From Gambelia wislizenii (Eukaryota > Chordata > Lepidosauria > Squamata > Crotaphytidae), in contig JAUMIR010000005.1 of assembly GCA_030847615.1 (NCBI GenBank), forward strand, positions 218,162,645 through 218,226,644: DNA of 64,000 nucleotides, in the 5' to 3' direction. The position numbers and the translations under genes were made by a program. Numbering within the stretch: the stretch's first letter is position 1; each line of letters begins with the position of its first letter. The notes below the pieces were generated by a model. It made no database searches and was not told the DNA's origin. It was given only the letters and a program-made list of their open reading frames with translations. This document shows positions 45,258-57,461 of the stretch, one piece after another.

Positions 45258-47879
45258 TTTGAAGTCTCTTTAATACAGATACATTAACTAACAATGGCTC
45301 TTCCAAATTTCAAGTAAGCTTTCCTTGCTCCCCCAGTGCTCCCCAGGGATCTCAGGGAATGAATGGATGAGCTTCTGGATACAAATCATGTGCTCCACCC
45401 TTTCTTTTTAAATAAATACAAGCTATGGTCACTTTATTTTGCTGTTCTTGCTTGGGGCTTGTTTAAATGGGGAATAAAACTTGTACTCACCCCATATTTG
45501 TGGCATAGCTGGCAAACAATGTTTTTGGCAATGTGTACTTTCACAGGGGTTTCTGTAGGAAACTTGGGATCTGCAAGATTCATGGTTTGCTCTGTATTTG
45601 AGTGGGGACTCTGGATTTTTGTCCATGTGGAGGCTGAGGATTGGCTTCAAAGCAAAGCTGAGGCAGGACTTCCAGTGGACGGAACTCCATTCTGGCACTT
45701 TAAATTTTAATTATTTAAAATTATTTTATTTAAAAAGAACAAACATTTACAAACAACATTAAAAGAATTTAAAAACACTAACATTTGTACTTCCTATCAT
45801 CAGGATTTGAACTTGCTTTTTGTTCTCTCTAAAAAACATTCCTTTTTGACATTTTTAAAACATATTGTATATACAATATTTTGTTACCACACAATATACA
45901 AATGCTTACGATATCATTTTCCTTATTATTCTTGTCTAAGAAATCTGTACATTCACCGTAGCCTTCTAACAGATTTACATACATTTCTAACCCTCTTTAC
46001 TTTATTATTATCTATACTCTCATACTCTAGCTTGTTACATCTTAATCTGTTAAACAAGTAATCACATATTTATTCTATTCCAATTCCCAAAATTCTATCA
46101 ACTTTACCCACTCTTTCCTAAATTTCGTTGTTGATTAGCGATTTACCCAACAAGTACTCTGTTCCATCTGAGCTATTTCTAATAGTTTTGTCATCCACTC
46201 TTCTACATTTGGGAGATCTTTTTGTTTCTAGTATCTGGCATATATAATTCTTGCAGTGGTGGTCATGTATACCATTATATTTTTTAATTCTTTCAGGAAA
46301 CCTTTATCCATGATATTTAATAAATACAGCTCCGGTTTAAATCTGAAATCAACTTTTAATATCTTTCTTATCTTGTTATGTATATTCATCCAGAATCTTC
46401 TAGCACTCTTGCATGACCACCACATGTGGTAAAATAAGCCATTTACCTCGCCTCATTTCCAGCAATTTGTCTTTCTCCCCTTGTAGATTTTAGCCAACTT
46501 TAATGGTGACATATACCACCTAAATAACATTTTATAGCAGTTTTCTCTTAATTCCATACACATGGAAATTTAATTGTACTTTTCCATAACTTCTCCCAGT
46601 CTTCCAAACAGATATCATGCCCAATATTCTTAGACCACTTAATCATATAATCTTTTATTGTTATTGATTCTAAATCTAATTTTAATAGTAATTTATATGC
46701 ATCAGATATTATGTCTTTCTTTCCCATTATCATGACATCTAACTCTGTCTGTTGCTGCTCTATGCCTATCAACTTTTTATCCATCTTGTATCTTTCTACT
46801 AATTGTCTATGTTGGAACCTATTCAATTTTTTCTGTTCTTCTTCTAGTTCTTCCCTTGATTTAAACCTATTTGCCCCTTTGTGAAATTTCAATAGATCTG
46901 TGTATGTCCACCATTTATCCAAGTTAATTATTTCTGTCCTTCTAAAGGCTTCTTGGGGTGAAACCCACATTGACAACCTGACAAATAATTTATTTTTTAT
47001 TTCTTTCCATGTTTTTAACATTGCTCTCCTAATAAGATGGTTTCTGAAATTTTTATCTATTCCCTCTTCCTCATTATCCCAAGTATGCATGTAGGCCATA
47101 TCTCATGTCAGCACCTTCCAATGTTATTCTTCTATCATTGTCCAGCCTAAACCAGTCTTGTAATCACACCAGCAAACAGGCTTGATAGTGGAGTCTTAAA
47201 TTGGGTAACCCCAACCCCCCTCTGTCTTTTTTCTTCCACTAATACTTTCCAGCTTATCCTTGTTTTTTTATCCTGCCATACAAATTTTGACAATTCTTTA
47301 TTCCATATTTTGAACAGTTGACTGTTATTTGACAATGGTAAATTTTGGAATAAAAAAGCATTTTTGGAAGGACCATCATCTTTATGGCTGAGATTCTTCC
47401 AAGCATGGATAGGTTTAATTTATTCCATCTTTCTATGTCTTCTTTTATTTCCACCCATTTCTTTTTATAATTATTATCTATTAAATCTAGGCTATTTTTC
47501 GTTATCATTATTCCCAAACATCTGATATTTTTTTCTATTTTAAAATTTGACAGTTTTATTAATTTCTCTTCCTCTTTTTATCTAGATTTTTCATCAAAAC
47601 GACAGTCTTTTCTTTATTGATTTTAATTCCTGATACTGAACCAAAGTCTGTTAATGTATCTTGTAACTTCTTTATGGATTCTATCGGGTCTTTTAAGTAA
47701 ATTGTCATATCATCAGCGTATGCCCTTATCTTGAAAATTTGTTTTTTAATCTTCATGCCTTGTATTTTCTCATCTCCTTTTATATCCCTACAAAGTGTTT
47801 CCAAAACTGCTATGAATAACAATGGCGAGAGAGGGCATCCTTGCCTAACTCCCTTTTCCAATTTTATTTCTATTGATTT

Positions 47880-48393
47880 TGCCAGGGAAAATAAATATTA
47901 TAATCAAAAATTTGTCTCCCCCTTTTGTGTAATTTTGGTCACCAGGCAAATGGGACACCAGTTTGTCTATCAGAGGTCATAAATCTGTCTTTTATTGTTT
48001 GGTTTCTCTGTCCTTCAAAGTGAGAAGACGAGAAACGAAACTAGGTCTTTGGGTTTCTGTTCTTTCTCAAAAGGATTGAATGTTTTGAAGGAAAAATATA
48101 TAACTGAGGAGGGATTTTTGGTGTTAGCTAGCCTCTTGCCTTGAAAGCTCCTTTTCCCTCCTCTTAGTTCTTGAGAGGCTTTGGAGCATACAAAAACATG
48201 GATAAATGCCTTCTGTGCTTTATTTTGATTTTACAGTTCTTTTCATTTCAATAAAAGTTATAAAGAAAACCAATAAGCTCTTTATTTTACACCAGAGATA
48301 TACATGTCTTTGCCCAAAAGGCCCACTTTTTTCGCTGCATGTACTGAAATAAACATCTCTGCTTTGGTGAGCAGAGAGAAAACAGACTCTACA
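47880..48393 (-). mobile_element. 514-bp insertion in the L1 RT domain, TG...CA ends, LTR-like
   Basis: It lies between ...NGQKTVVKK and SIEIKLEKGVRQG of L1, which should be continuous. On the minus strand it starts TGTAGAGTC and ends CCTGGCA. It contains AATAAA-type signals (about 48345, 48288). The flanks are T-runs, so a target duplication cannot be told. A solo LTR is the best guess; a processed transcript piece is the alternative. Confidence 0.45.
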
Positions 48394-50050
48394 TTTTTTT
48401 ACAACAGTTTTCTGTCCATTTACTATTATTTGTGCTGTTTGATGTTGATAAATTGCTCTAATTCCTTGTATAAAATTCCGACCTAATCCCATCCTTTCTA
48501 TTACTTCCATCATATATTGCCATTTAACGCTGTCGAAAGCTTTTTCCACGTCAAGGAATATCATGGCTAGTTTTTTCTCTGGATGTTTATCAAAATATTC
48601 AATTAGGTTTATTATTTTCCTGATATTATTTCTTAAATGTCTTTTTGGCAGAACACCTGATTGATCACTGCTTATTCAATCATTTAATATAAGTTTCAAT
48701 CTCTCAGCTAGTATTGAGGCAAAAATCTTATAATCTGAATTTAATAATGATATAGGTCTGTAATACTTTACCTCTTCTGGATCCTTCTCTTCTTTTAATA
48801 TTAATGCAATATTTGCAGTATTCCAAGATGTTGGTATTTTTCCTCCTGACATTATCCTACTAAATGTCTTCCATAATGGTATTTTAATTTCTTCTTCAAA
48901 AATCTTATAGTAACTTGGTGGGAAGCCATCTGGTCCAGGAGTTTTGCCAATCTTCATTGTTCTGATTGCATTTTCTACTTCCTTTATTATCATTTTTTTT
49001 CAGTTCCTCCCTTTGATGTTCTTTTATTTCTGGTATACCTTCTTCATTCAGGTATTTTCTTATCTTTTCCATCTTATTTTCAGTTGAAAATGTTTCCTTG
49101 AATAAATTTCTGTAATATTCTTGAAATTCTTTTCTTATCTTCTCTTGTTTTGTTATGGTTTTACCTTTTATTCTTCTTTTTAAGATTTGTTATTTATCTT
49201 GTTCTTTCCGTAATTTATAGGCTAACCATTTCCCTATTTTGTTACTATTTTCATAAAATCTTTGTTTGACGTATCTCATCTTTTTTTCTGTCTCAACTGT
49301 TTCTCTATTCAATTGATCTTTTATAATTTTGATTTCATTCAGCACTTTATTATTCTTTAAATCTTTTTTGAGCTCTTTTTCTTTAATTTGTAATGCCTCT
49401 AATAAATTTTGTGTTTTTTCCTTTATTCTTTTGTTTCTTTTGCAATTTATTTGCATTAACACACCTCTTATTACAGCCTTGCTTCCATCCCATATATTAT
49501 GCATTCCTATCTTTCTTTCTTTATTCTCTTTAAAATAATTTTTAAAGCTTCTCTCACTCTATTTTGTACTCTTTCTTTTAAGATCAGTGTCTCTTTATGT
49601 CTTCAACTGTAGTCTTTTAAAATATTTTTCACCTTCAATTTTATTAAATTGTGATCTGAAATCGTTCTTGGTGATACATCCATAGACACAATGTTTCTTG
49701 CAATATTGTTTGACAATAGAAACATGTCAATTCCTGATAATGATTTATGACACTCTGAGTAGTATGTGTACTCTCTTGTATCACCATATAAATGCCTCCA
49801 TATTTCAATTAATGATAAGTGTTGCATAAAATTTGAAAATGATGTGGGCAATTTTCCTTGTTTGTCTTTTATCTTTCTATTAGACAACCTATCTTTACGC
49901 AGATCTAATACTCTGTTCCAATCTCCCAGACATATTAAACTATCATCATCCACTTCTATTGTTGCTCTCAATAACTCCTGGTAAAATTTATCTCTATTTT
50001 CCAATGGTGCATAAACTCCTAATATTAATGTTCTTTTATCCATTATTATG

Positions 50051-50457
50051 GAGGACCATCACCTCCCAAAAATACTACTTTACAGTGAACTCGCCACGGG
50101 TCAGCATAAGAAGGGCGCTCCAAAAAAGCGATACAAAGACTCCCTGAAACAACATCTCAGGCTTGGCCAAATTGATCACCAACAGTGGTCCGCCCTGGCC
50201 TCACAACGGGAGGCATGGAGACACACTATCCACAATGCTGCAGCCTTATTTGAGAACTCACGCCAAACAAGTCTTGAAGAGAAACAACAACGCAGAGAGA
50301 ATCACAACCCAAGAACATCACCCAAGGAGACCTTCTGCTGTGCTTTCTGCAACCGGACTTGTTTATCTCGGATTGGCCTTTTTAGTCATCAGCGCACTTG
50401 CAGAAAGCGCGGAATGAGTCCTTCTTGAATCTTTGTTTGTGAAGAAAAGCCAGAGAG
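50051..50457 (+). mobile_element. Zinc-finger LINE, 407-bp 5'-truncated insertion in L1, TSD of 13 bp
   Basis: It starts in MEDHHLPK and runs to the 3' end GAAGAAAAGCCAGAGAG. ATCCATTATTATG is duplicated exactly at 50038-50050 and 50458-50470, so this is a target-primed insertion. The frame for residues after MEDHHLPK is open to the final CAFCNRTCLSRIGLFSH finger. It interrupts the L1 endonuclease domain. Confidence 0.9.
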
Positions 50458-50801
50458 ATCCATTATTATGACTTCGATTCCAATATATCTTCCCTTTGGG
50501 TCTTTGAACATTTCTTTTGCTGAAAAATTTCTGTTTACATAGAGTACAATCCCTCTCTTCTTTTTTCCAATTGAATTTATAAATTCCTGACCCAATTTTC
50601 TATTTCTTAATATATTTTGATTTTTTTCTTTAATGTGCATTTCTTGGATGCAGATAACATCTGCTTTGATCTTTTGCAGTTGATGAAATACTGTATTTGT
50701 TTTCTTTTGTAAGGGGAATTCATCCCTCTTACAATCCATGATATCAATTTAATATCCATTTTTCATCTTCATTTATTATTTATTCATATACTTTTACCCA
50801 T

Positions 50802-51895
50802 TTATTTATTCTGTCTTATGTTTATTATCTCCTCTTTGTCTTGTTCATATTTTTCTTCCTCTTCTGTTCCTGTTCTCTCTCCTTCTTCTTCCGCTTCTTC
50901 CTCCTCTTCTATTTCTATTTCCTCATCTTCTTCACCTCTGTCCTCAATTTCTTTACTTTCTAGCTCTTCCTGACTACCTCTCATGTTCTCAATTTCTCCT
51001 TCTTGTTCCTTTCTTACTTTTCCCATCTCCTCTTTTGATATTTCTGTTCTTTCCGATTTTTCATTTTCATCTTTTTTCCTTTCCTTTCCATTCAGTTCTT
51101 TCCCAAATTTTGCAAGAAAATCCTTTGCCTTCTTTAGTGTATTTAATCCATATCTCCTCTGGCGATATGTAAAAGATATACCCTCCACTTTTCCCCATCT
51201 ATATTGTATGGCCTTTCTTTGTTGTCTGGTTGTAAAAAATTGATACTCTTTTCTTCTTTTCAAGATTTGAGTTGGAATATCTTTATATATCTCCACTTCA
51301 TTCTCTTCTATCACTAATTTAGTTTCATAAATTTTTTGGTAAGATTATATCTCTAATTTTCCCTCTTGTAAAATAAATTACAGTATCCCTTGGCAGTTTC
51401 CTTTGCATTGTAACCCTTGAATTTATTCTGAATATTCCGTCAACTTCTGCTTCCATCTTTTCTAAAGGTATCTCGACAAAGTCTGCCAATCCTGGTATCA
51501 ATCTTTTGTATAAATCTTCTTCCTCTGTCTCAATCAAACCTCTTATTTTCAGGCATTTCCCCTTTAACCTCACTTCCAACTCCAAATCTTTCTGCTGTCC
51601 TTGTGCCTGTTCTAATTTTATCTGTTCTGTCATTTCCCCCCCAACTTTTTAGTTTTTGTGTCCAGTTCTTACATTCTCTCATTTAATTGTTCCACTTCTT
51701 TTGTTATTTTATTTAGTTTCTTGCCAAAATCATCTAATTCCTTCTTGATATTTTTTTTATTTCTCTCAATTCCAGTGTCATCTCTTCTCTAAATTTCCTG
51801 AATTCTTGTAATAATATTTGTTGAATATCCGGTGTTTCTACGGATTGTCTTCTTGTTGTCAAGGTTTGGATTTGTGTTTGCCTTTTTACTGGCAT
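50802..51895 (-). pseudogene. L1 ORF1 remnant (RNA-binding protein)
   Basis: The start is MPVKRQTQIQTLTTRRQSVE at 51895, followed by a coiled-coil stretch (REEMTLELREIKK) to about 51670. Then come an RRM-like part (51633-51325; CLKIRGLIETEEEDLY) and a C-terminal domain (51314 down) ending in a very acidic Glu-rich tail. An in-frame stop near 51675 and a frameshift between 51325 and 51314 break it. In L1, ORF1 coats the element RNA. Confidence 0.75.
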
Positions 51896-53932
51896 CTTTA
51901 TTTGCTTTATCTCTTTTTGCTTTCTTCTTGTCTATTTAATTATAATTTATTTTTATTTCCTTTCTTCCCCCCTGCTAATTTCTTTATTTATGTTAAACTT
52001 TTACTATCTTCTTATATTCTATTAAGCCTTCAAAACTTCCACCTCACTATTGTTTATTTTTCACAATCTAAGTCATTATTTCCTAAACATTCAAGTCATT
52101 CAAGATATTGAACAATGATTTCAGAATTGTCTAATATAGAAAAAAAATAGGAAAATATCCAATATCCAATAACAAAGACTTACAGGTTTGTAAATTCCAC
52201 TATTCCAAAAATACCCTGTTACTATAATTAAGTCAAAATGCTATTTGAACTTTTTTCAATGCAATTTCAATTTTCCATATAAGCCCATTAAACTTCTGGG
52301 GAAGTCTATCTTCAAACCAGCTTAATCTTACATCTTATACAATACTCAAGATATATTTGAATCCATAACAATATCTCTGACAAATATATTCTTATCAGTA
52401 TCTTATATATCTTATGACTTATAGCTCTTTTACTTCCTGCTTCTACTTCTCCCCCCTTCACATGCTCTCACTCCTTCTACACCACCCACTTCTATGCTCC
52501 CACCTTTATTTCCAACCTCTGTTTCTCCGCACCTCTCTGCTCCGCTCTTGTTCTTTCACTTCTGCAGGAACCTCTGCTTCTCTTTTCTCAGCTTCTCCTG
52601 TCTTCTACGTCTCTCTTAATTTCTACCCTTTCAGCTTCTTCTTCAACCTTTATTTCTCAACATTTCGATTCTTTTTTGTCTTTGCCTTCTGAAACTGCCA
52701 CATTCTGGACCTCTGCTTCTTTTCTCTCCACTCCTGCTTCTTTCACTCTCTCTCTTGCCTTCTGGTCTTCCAACTTTGTCTCCCACCTCCTTCTCTCCAC
52801 CCTTCAGTTCCTTTCTGCTGTCTGCTATCTTTACCTGCAAGCTCTGCAACATCTCAGATCCCTGCTACTCTTCTTTCCACACCTCCTTTCAGCATCTTTC
52901 TGGTCTTCTAACTTCGTCTCCCACCTCCTTTTCTCCTCAGTTTGGCCCCTTTCTTTTATCTTTAGCTGTGGAGTCTGTAACATCTCTCCTCTCCTCTCCT
53001 CTCCACACCTCCTTTCAGCATCTTTCTTATCTTCTCGCCTTCCAACTTTACCTCTATTCTCTGTCTCTCCACACCTCAGTCCCTCTCTTATGCCTTTCCC
53101 TACTGAATCTGCAGTGTCTCGGCTTTCCGCTACCTTTCTCCCCACACCTTCTTTCAGCGTCTCTCTATTTCTTTGGTCTTTTAATTTTGTCTCAAACCTC
53201 TGTCTTTCCACACTTTGGCCCTTTCCTTCTTTCTTTAACTACCATGTCTTTCTTTCTTTAATGTCCCAATCTGCTATGTCACAAAGCTCCATATCTCTTC
53301 TCTCTATTTCTCCATGCTTCTGTAATCCTCTCCTCTTTGTCTGTCAATGCCTTTGTTTCCTTATGTTACATCATCACTCACCAACTTTAATCTCCTTTCT
53401 CCTCCTTTTCCACTACTCTCATACAATTTTTATCTTAACTCCCCCCCCCCCTTTTCTTCCTCTTGGTATCTTCTGTGTTTTACTCCTCCACCCTCTTCCT
53501 TTTTGTTTTCAGCATCCTCTAAAAGTTAGCACTTAACTTCCATGTTCAGAATGTGTAGTTAAATTTTGTGAAAGAGCTTCTCAGTCCAAACACCTGAGAT
53601 TATGCTACTTCTCTGTTTTCTATGTTGAATTGAAAGTTTAAAAATTGGTGGGGTTACTATCCCTCCTAGGGAGGAGCCCGATAGGAGCATTGTCAGCCCA
53701 GCAACTTCCTCAGCTTTTTGTCCATCTCCTCTCAAAAATAAAATGAATAATGTAGGACTTACTAGCTGGTAATAAGTCTTCTTCGAGCCCACACTGTTTC
53801 CTTTCACTTCCCAAGGAAATTTTCCTGGCTTTCTGCTGGAAAATCTTGTCAGAAAACACCTATCGGGCAACTGCTAGAGCTCCCGAGAAGCTGCAAGCCA
53901 TCGTTCGCAACCCCGTCACTGACCGGAAGGCC
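51896..53932 (-). promoter_or_regulatory. L1 5' UTR with degenerate purine-rich tandem repeats
   Basis: On the element strand it is G+A-rich; on the plus strand it is long C+T runs (52400-53530). About 130-150-bp blocks recur around CACCTCCTTTCAGCATCTTT (about 52879, 53007, and diverged at 53146). They resemble promoter monomers of some L1 families. The extreme 5' end (53860-53932) is GC-richer, as at L1 starts. Long open frames here are compositional. Confidence 0.6.
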
Positions 53933-53989
53933 TAAATTTTAATTTTTTTATTGTGTGCATATTTCTATAACTGACTCTCCGCTTATACT

Positions 53990-54276
53990 GTATGTACTCT
54001 AAGACCATGTATATTTGCTTATTTGCATACACGAGCAAATGGGAAGAACCCCCAGAGCAGCTCTGGATGTGTGGCTGGAAATGGTACAACGTATAGGACG
54101 TGATCGATGTAGAACCGCCCTTTTACTCTGACATGGATTACAGTGTGGTGGGATACTCCAATCTACAATTGGGCTAGCCTGGTGTGTGTGGCATTCATGT
54201 GGCTGCTGCAGATCTAAGAAATCCACCACAGCTATAAGGTAGGCGTGGGATTTCCCACCAGTGTAGACAAGCCCTT
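53990..54276. mobile_element. Right part of an inverted-repeat element of the GGGCTTGTCTACAC group
   Basis: It ends CCAGTGTAGACAAGCCC, the same terminus as 44789-45257. No left end was found. The left boundary is a guess. Confidence 0.45.
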
Positions 54277-55650
54277 GGTTGCTATTATTCCATTGCCAGC
54301 TGCCTGTGGAAGAGGCTGAAAGATTACCCAGCCTTCCCCCTCATCCAGCAAAGGAACACACCAACAATTCTTATGGCATGTGCTTGTTTTGCTGAATGAC
54401 ACTTCACACAGACTCAGGAATTACACAGAAATATGCTAAAATCCAGAACTTAAAGAACTAAAACATGATCGCTTTGCATTCCACATTCCCAAAGTAGTTT
54501 TAATTATCTGTTCGGAAAAGGCATGTGATAATTGACATCCCAAATTTCAGAACACATGAGTTAAATTCCTAAGATCATGAGATGAAAGAATCACATTTGA
54601 GGTTCTTCTGAGCAATGTCCTAGATTCTCAGCTTTGTTATTTTCTGACTGCCTTCTAGCTATGAGGACTAGAATCTTTTCTTCAGGAAAACCAAAAAAGC
54701 AATCACACCTTAAAACTGTCTCACCCTCAAAGCATAAAGATTCTTGAATTATTGCCTGAGGCTGTGAATGAACTGCTTGGTTTTCCAAGCTATAAAATCA
54801 CAGGGCATGATGATGCAGCCGAGGTTAAGCAACTATGGATTAGTGAAAAAGGGAAGTATATGGGATAGACCTATATATCAGTTACTTTTAATTAGGGTTT
54901 AGACATCTCTTTGCAAGGGATTACCATTGTTGTACTCTTAAGAAATAGTGCTGGGAAAAGATGATGTGTTACCCTGTATCTGTTTTTCCTGTATGGGAGG
55001 GAGGATACCTTTGAAAAACTGCCAAAAAACATGGGAGGGTTTGCGTACAACTGGAACTGTCCAGTCGTGCACCTGCAGGAAGAGTTTGACATGCATTTCT
55101 AAAACAAAACATTAAGCATAACTGTAGCAGCAGCAACAGAAGCAATGTGTCACAGGAAACAATACAGAGAGGCATGTTTTCAGGCAGGTCTCATCTTACA
55201 GGATCATCTTGATCAAGTAGCATCCTAATGTTTTAAAAAGCATCAGAACCCCCAGGTGTCACCCGTCCAGATGTCTTCAAAGGCTTAAGGAGAGACTTAG
55301 CAGTGCCTTCCTTTACTCCCACTTCTTTCCAAGGCTCAAGGGGGTGGCAGGCCACACAGCTTGATGGAATACAAACAGAATGTATGTTCAGGCCAGAGCT
55401 TAGAGAAGTTATTACTCTAGACTACAACAGCCAGCATTGGCGGATTCTAGGATGTATAGCCCCAAAAGGTAGCTCCTCAAAGCATTGGTTTGAGGCAAAT
55501 TTCTAGAAATAAAAATCGAATCAGAATTAATTGACTGTGTGTAAGTGCTGTATATGGTGTATGTGTGCACGCACGTATGTGCTGTATTTTTATCTTTATT
55601 GTAATGTTTTAAAATTATTTTACAATTTTAAAATTAATTGTGTTTTAATA
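54277..55650. other. No gene seen
   Basis: No recognised repeat and no frame above 70 codons. Confidence 0.5.
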
Positions 55651-55651
55651 T

Positions 55652-55942
55652 GAGAGCCAGAATGGTGTAGTAATCTGAGTGTTAGACCATAGAATCATAG
55701 AATCATAGAATTGTAGAGTTGGAAGAGACCACGAGGGCCAACCATGACTCTGGAGAACAGGGTTAGAATCCCCACTTAGCCATTGAAACCCACTGGAAGG
55801 CCATGGGCAAATCACACTCTCTCAGCCTCAGAGGAAGGCAAAGACAAACATGCTCTGAACAAATCTTGCCAAGAAAACCCTGTGATTGGTTCACCTTAGG
55901 ATTGTCATAAGTTGGGAACAAGTTGAAGGCACACAACAACAA
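55652..55942 (+). repeat. Sauria-type SINE carrying a 50-bp CR1 insertion
   Basis: Head GAGAGCCAGAATGGTGTAGT, box GGGTTAGAATCCCC, body CTCTCAGCCTCAGAGGAAGG and BovB-type tail (GTTGGGAACAAGTTGAAGGC). The insertion at 55691-55740 falls between A and B boxes. Confidence 0.88.
55691..55740 (-). mobile_element. 50-bp CR1 3' end inserted in a SINE, TSD ACCAT
   Basis: It holds the octamer repeats and the GTTGGAAGAGACCACGAGGG block, that is, only the last ~50 bases of CR1. ACCAT (55686-55690, 55741-55745) flanks it. The surrounding SINE is continuous when it is removed. Confidence 0.85.
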
Positions 55943-56131
55943 CTATGATAGCTTGTTTAATTCTCTTAATATTTTTATCAGATTTTTAAAGCTCTATCTT
56001 GCTTTAACTTTGTTTTAAGCTGCCTTGGGTCACAATTCAAGGGAAAGATGGGACATGAATACCATATCATACCAAAGATAAGAAAAAAATTATAATGATC
56101 ACCATCTCAAGACGTCCATTAGGGGGAAGTA

Positions 56132-56711
56132 GGACTTTATCATATCAGACCACCCCCCTAAACCCTGTTCTTTTGCCAGCATAACTTCTGCCATTTTTAT
56201 GCCAGCAAAATAACTTCCCATGCCACACTTACTTTGCATCCATGCTAAAGGCTTCCCTGGCAATGAATGAGGACTGAACAGAGCTCCATTCACTTCCTCT
56301 ATTGAAATCCCGTAGATTCTTGCAAGAATACATAGTGTGGGAAATTCAAAAAACAAAATAAAAATAATACTAAAAAAATAAAAGAAAGCACACAAACACA
56401 CTTAAAAGTTACAAGTAAATCAGGAAGGGCCATAAAAAGAGCATCACCTTCCTGGATGTTGTGATCTCACCTGGAAGTGTTCTCACTGGACCGGCCATTG
56501 ACGCTGAGTACAATGGCACACAGATTCAAATGCTGACAATGCTGGCACAAAAGTGCCACAGGGAATCAATTGATGGCTTGGGCTGTCAATAAAATAGGAT
56601 TGGTTTTAAACTGGACGTGATCATGAAAGGGTGATGTTGTCTGGTACGTGTATCCTTTCATGATCATTAGGCATACTTATGAAGCCATATTTGGATGGTC
56701 TGATAAAATCC
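56132..56711. mobile_element. Inverted-repeat element of about 580 bp, third copy of the family
   Basis: The left end begins GGACTTTATCA and the right end is TCTGATAAAATCC. The flanks are GTA and ATA. It shares long inner stretches with 34818-35392 (CCATAAAAAGAGCATCAC, ATTGATGGCTTGG) in the same orientation. The inner pair TTTTGCCAGCATAA / TTTATGCCAGCAAAA is near its left end. Confidence 0.78.
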
Positions 56712-57461
56712 ATAGTGCTCCTTTCCTTATATCATCATGATTTGCTTTTAAGATAGTTTTTTGGCTTTGTGCTAAATGATGGCCCCTTATGATCAATTGG
56801 TAGCTTCACTTGAGTTTCCTGAAGAGCTTCTTGGAGACTGGGAAAGCAGGACTGTCTCGAGAAGAAGCAGTGGCATCTGATGTTCCACCAAGCTTGCCAC
56901 AGAGCCCTTGTGGCTTTGACCAGCAAATCTAACCTTTTCCTCTTTAGGAAGAAAGTAAAAGTGGTCTAAAGCCACCCTCATGATACCATAACTTCCAACA
57001 CTTCACAGATGAAAACTGGGGCGCGTATGGTTTAGCACCATCAGAGTGTGGTCAAGATAGCAAAAGTTATTCAAGGAAGAACACACAAGTATGAGAGGCT
57101 GCAGCAGTTTAATTTTGCCTGAGCCTACAGGGAAGGGCAAGACCCTGCCCCTTCACTTCTCTGCATTGAGTTAATGGAATACAAGCCATTTCTTCACTTT
57201 GAACTCAGTATGCAGAAATTTCAGTAAGCTGAGGACAAAGGGGGGAAGAGGGAGGAAAAAGAAAGAAGCTGGAACATTTTAAAAGCAGCTTAAAAAGTAG
57301 GATGACAGAGGGTTAATCAGGACCGTCTCTGCCAAATTGGGGCAGCTGGAAGATATGTCATGCTACACCTCTTTTTCCTTTAAAACCAGGGAGACCTGTC
57401 AGGGACACTTGCAATCCAGCCTACACTGTTATTATTTGCTGTCAATTTGGCTTCTGTCTAT

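Larger units (their letters stand above)
46228..50759 (-). pseudogene. L1 ORF2 remnant (endonuclease-reverse transcriptase)
   Basis: The likely start is at 50759 (MDIKLISWIVRGMNSPYKRK). Readable parts: endonuclease (ADVICIQEMHIK; CLGDWNRVLD; ISDHNLIKLK), RT fingers (GKTPGPDGFPPSYYK, YRPISLLNSDYKI), motif A region (MIFLDVEKAFDSVKWQY), motif B (KGVRQGCPLSPLLF), motif C (YADDMTIY), thumb and the C-terminal Cys region (MWWSCKSARRFWMNI). Frameshifts, stops and two insertions make it dead. Confidence 0.85.
45713..53932 (-). mobile_element. Full-length L1 LINE, 8.2 kb, inactive, 12-bp TSD
   Basis: TAAATTTTAATT flanks it at 45701-45712 and 53933-53944. From 5' (high coordinate) to 3': a ~2-kb 5' UTR (51896-53932), ORF1 (51895 to 50802), a 42-nt gap, ORF2 (50759 to about 46228), and a 3' UTR with an A-rich end near 45713-45740. 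Two insertions lie inside, at 50051-50457 and 47880-48393. Both ORFs are broken. Confidence 0.88.

Noticed and set aside
48304..48486. 60-codon frame in the L1 region on the plus strand
   Set aside because: Runs across the junction between L1 and the 514-bp insertion, antisense to L1.
52414..53536. Ser/Leu/Phe-rich open frame of 286 codons
   Set aside because: It is the antisense of the purine-rich L1 5' UTR; the C+T composition gives such a peptide by chance.
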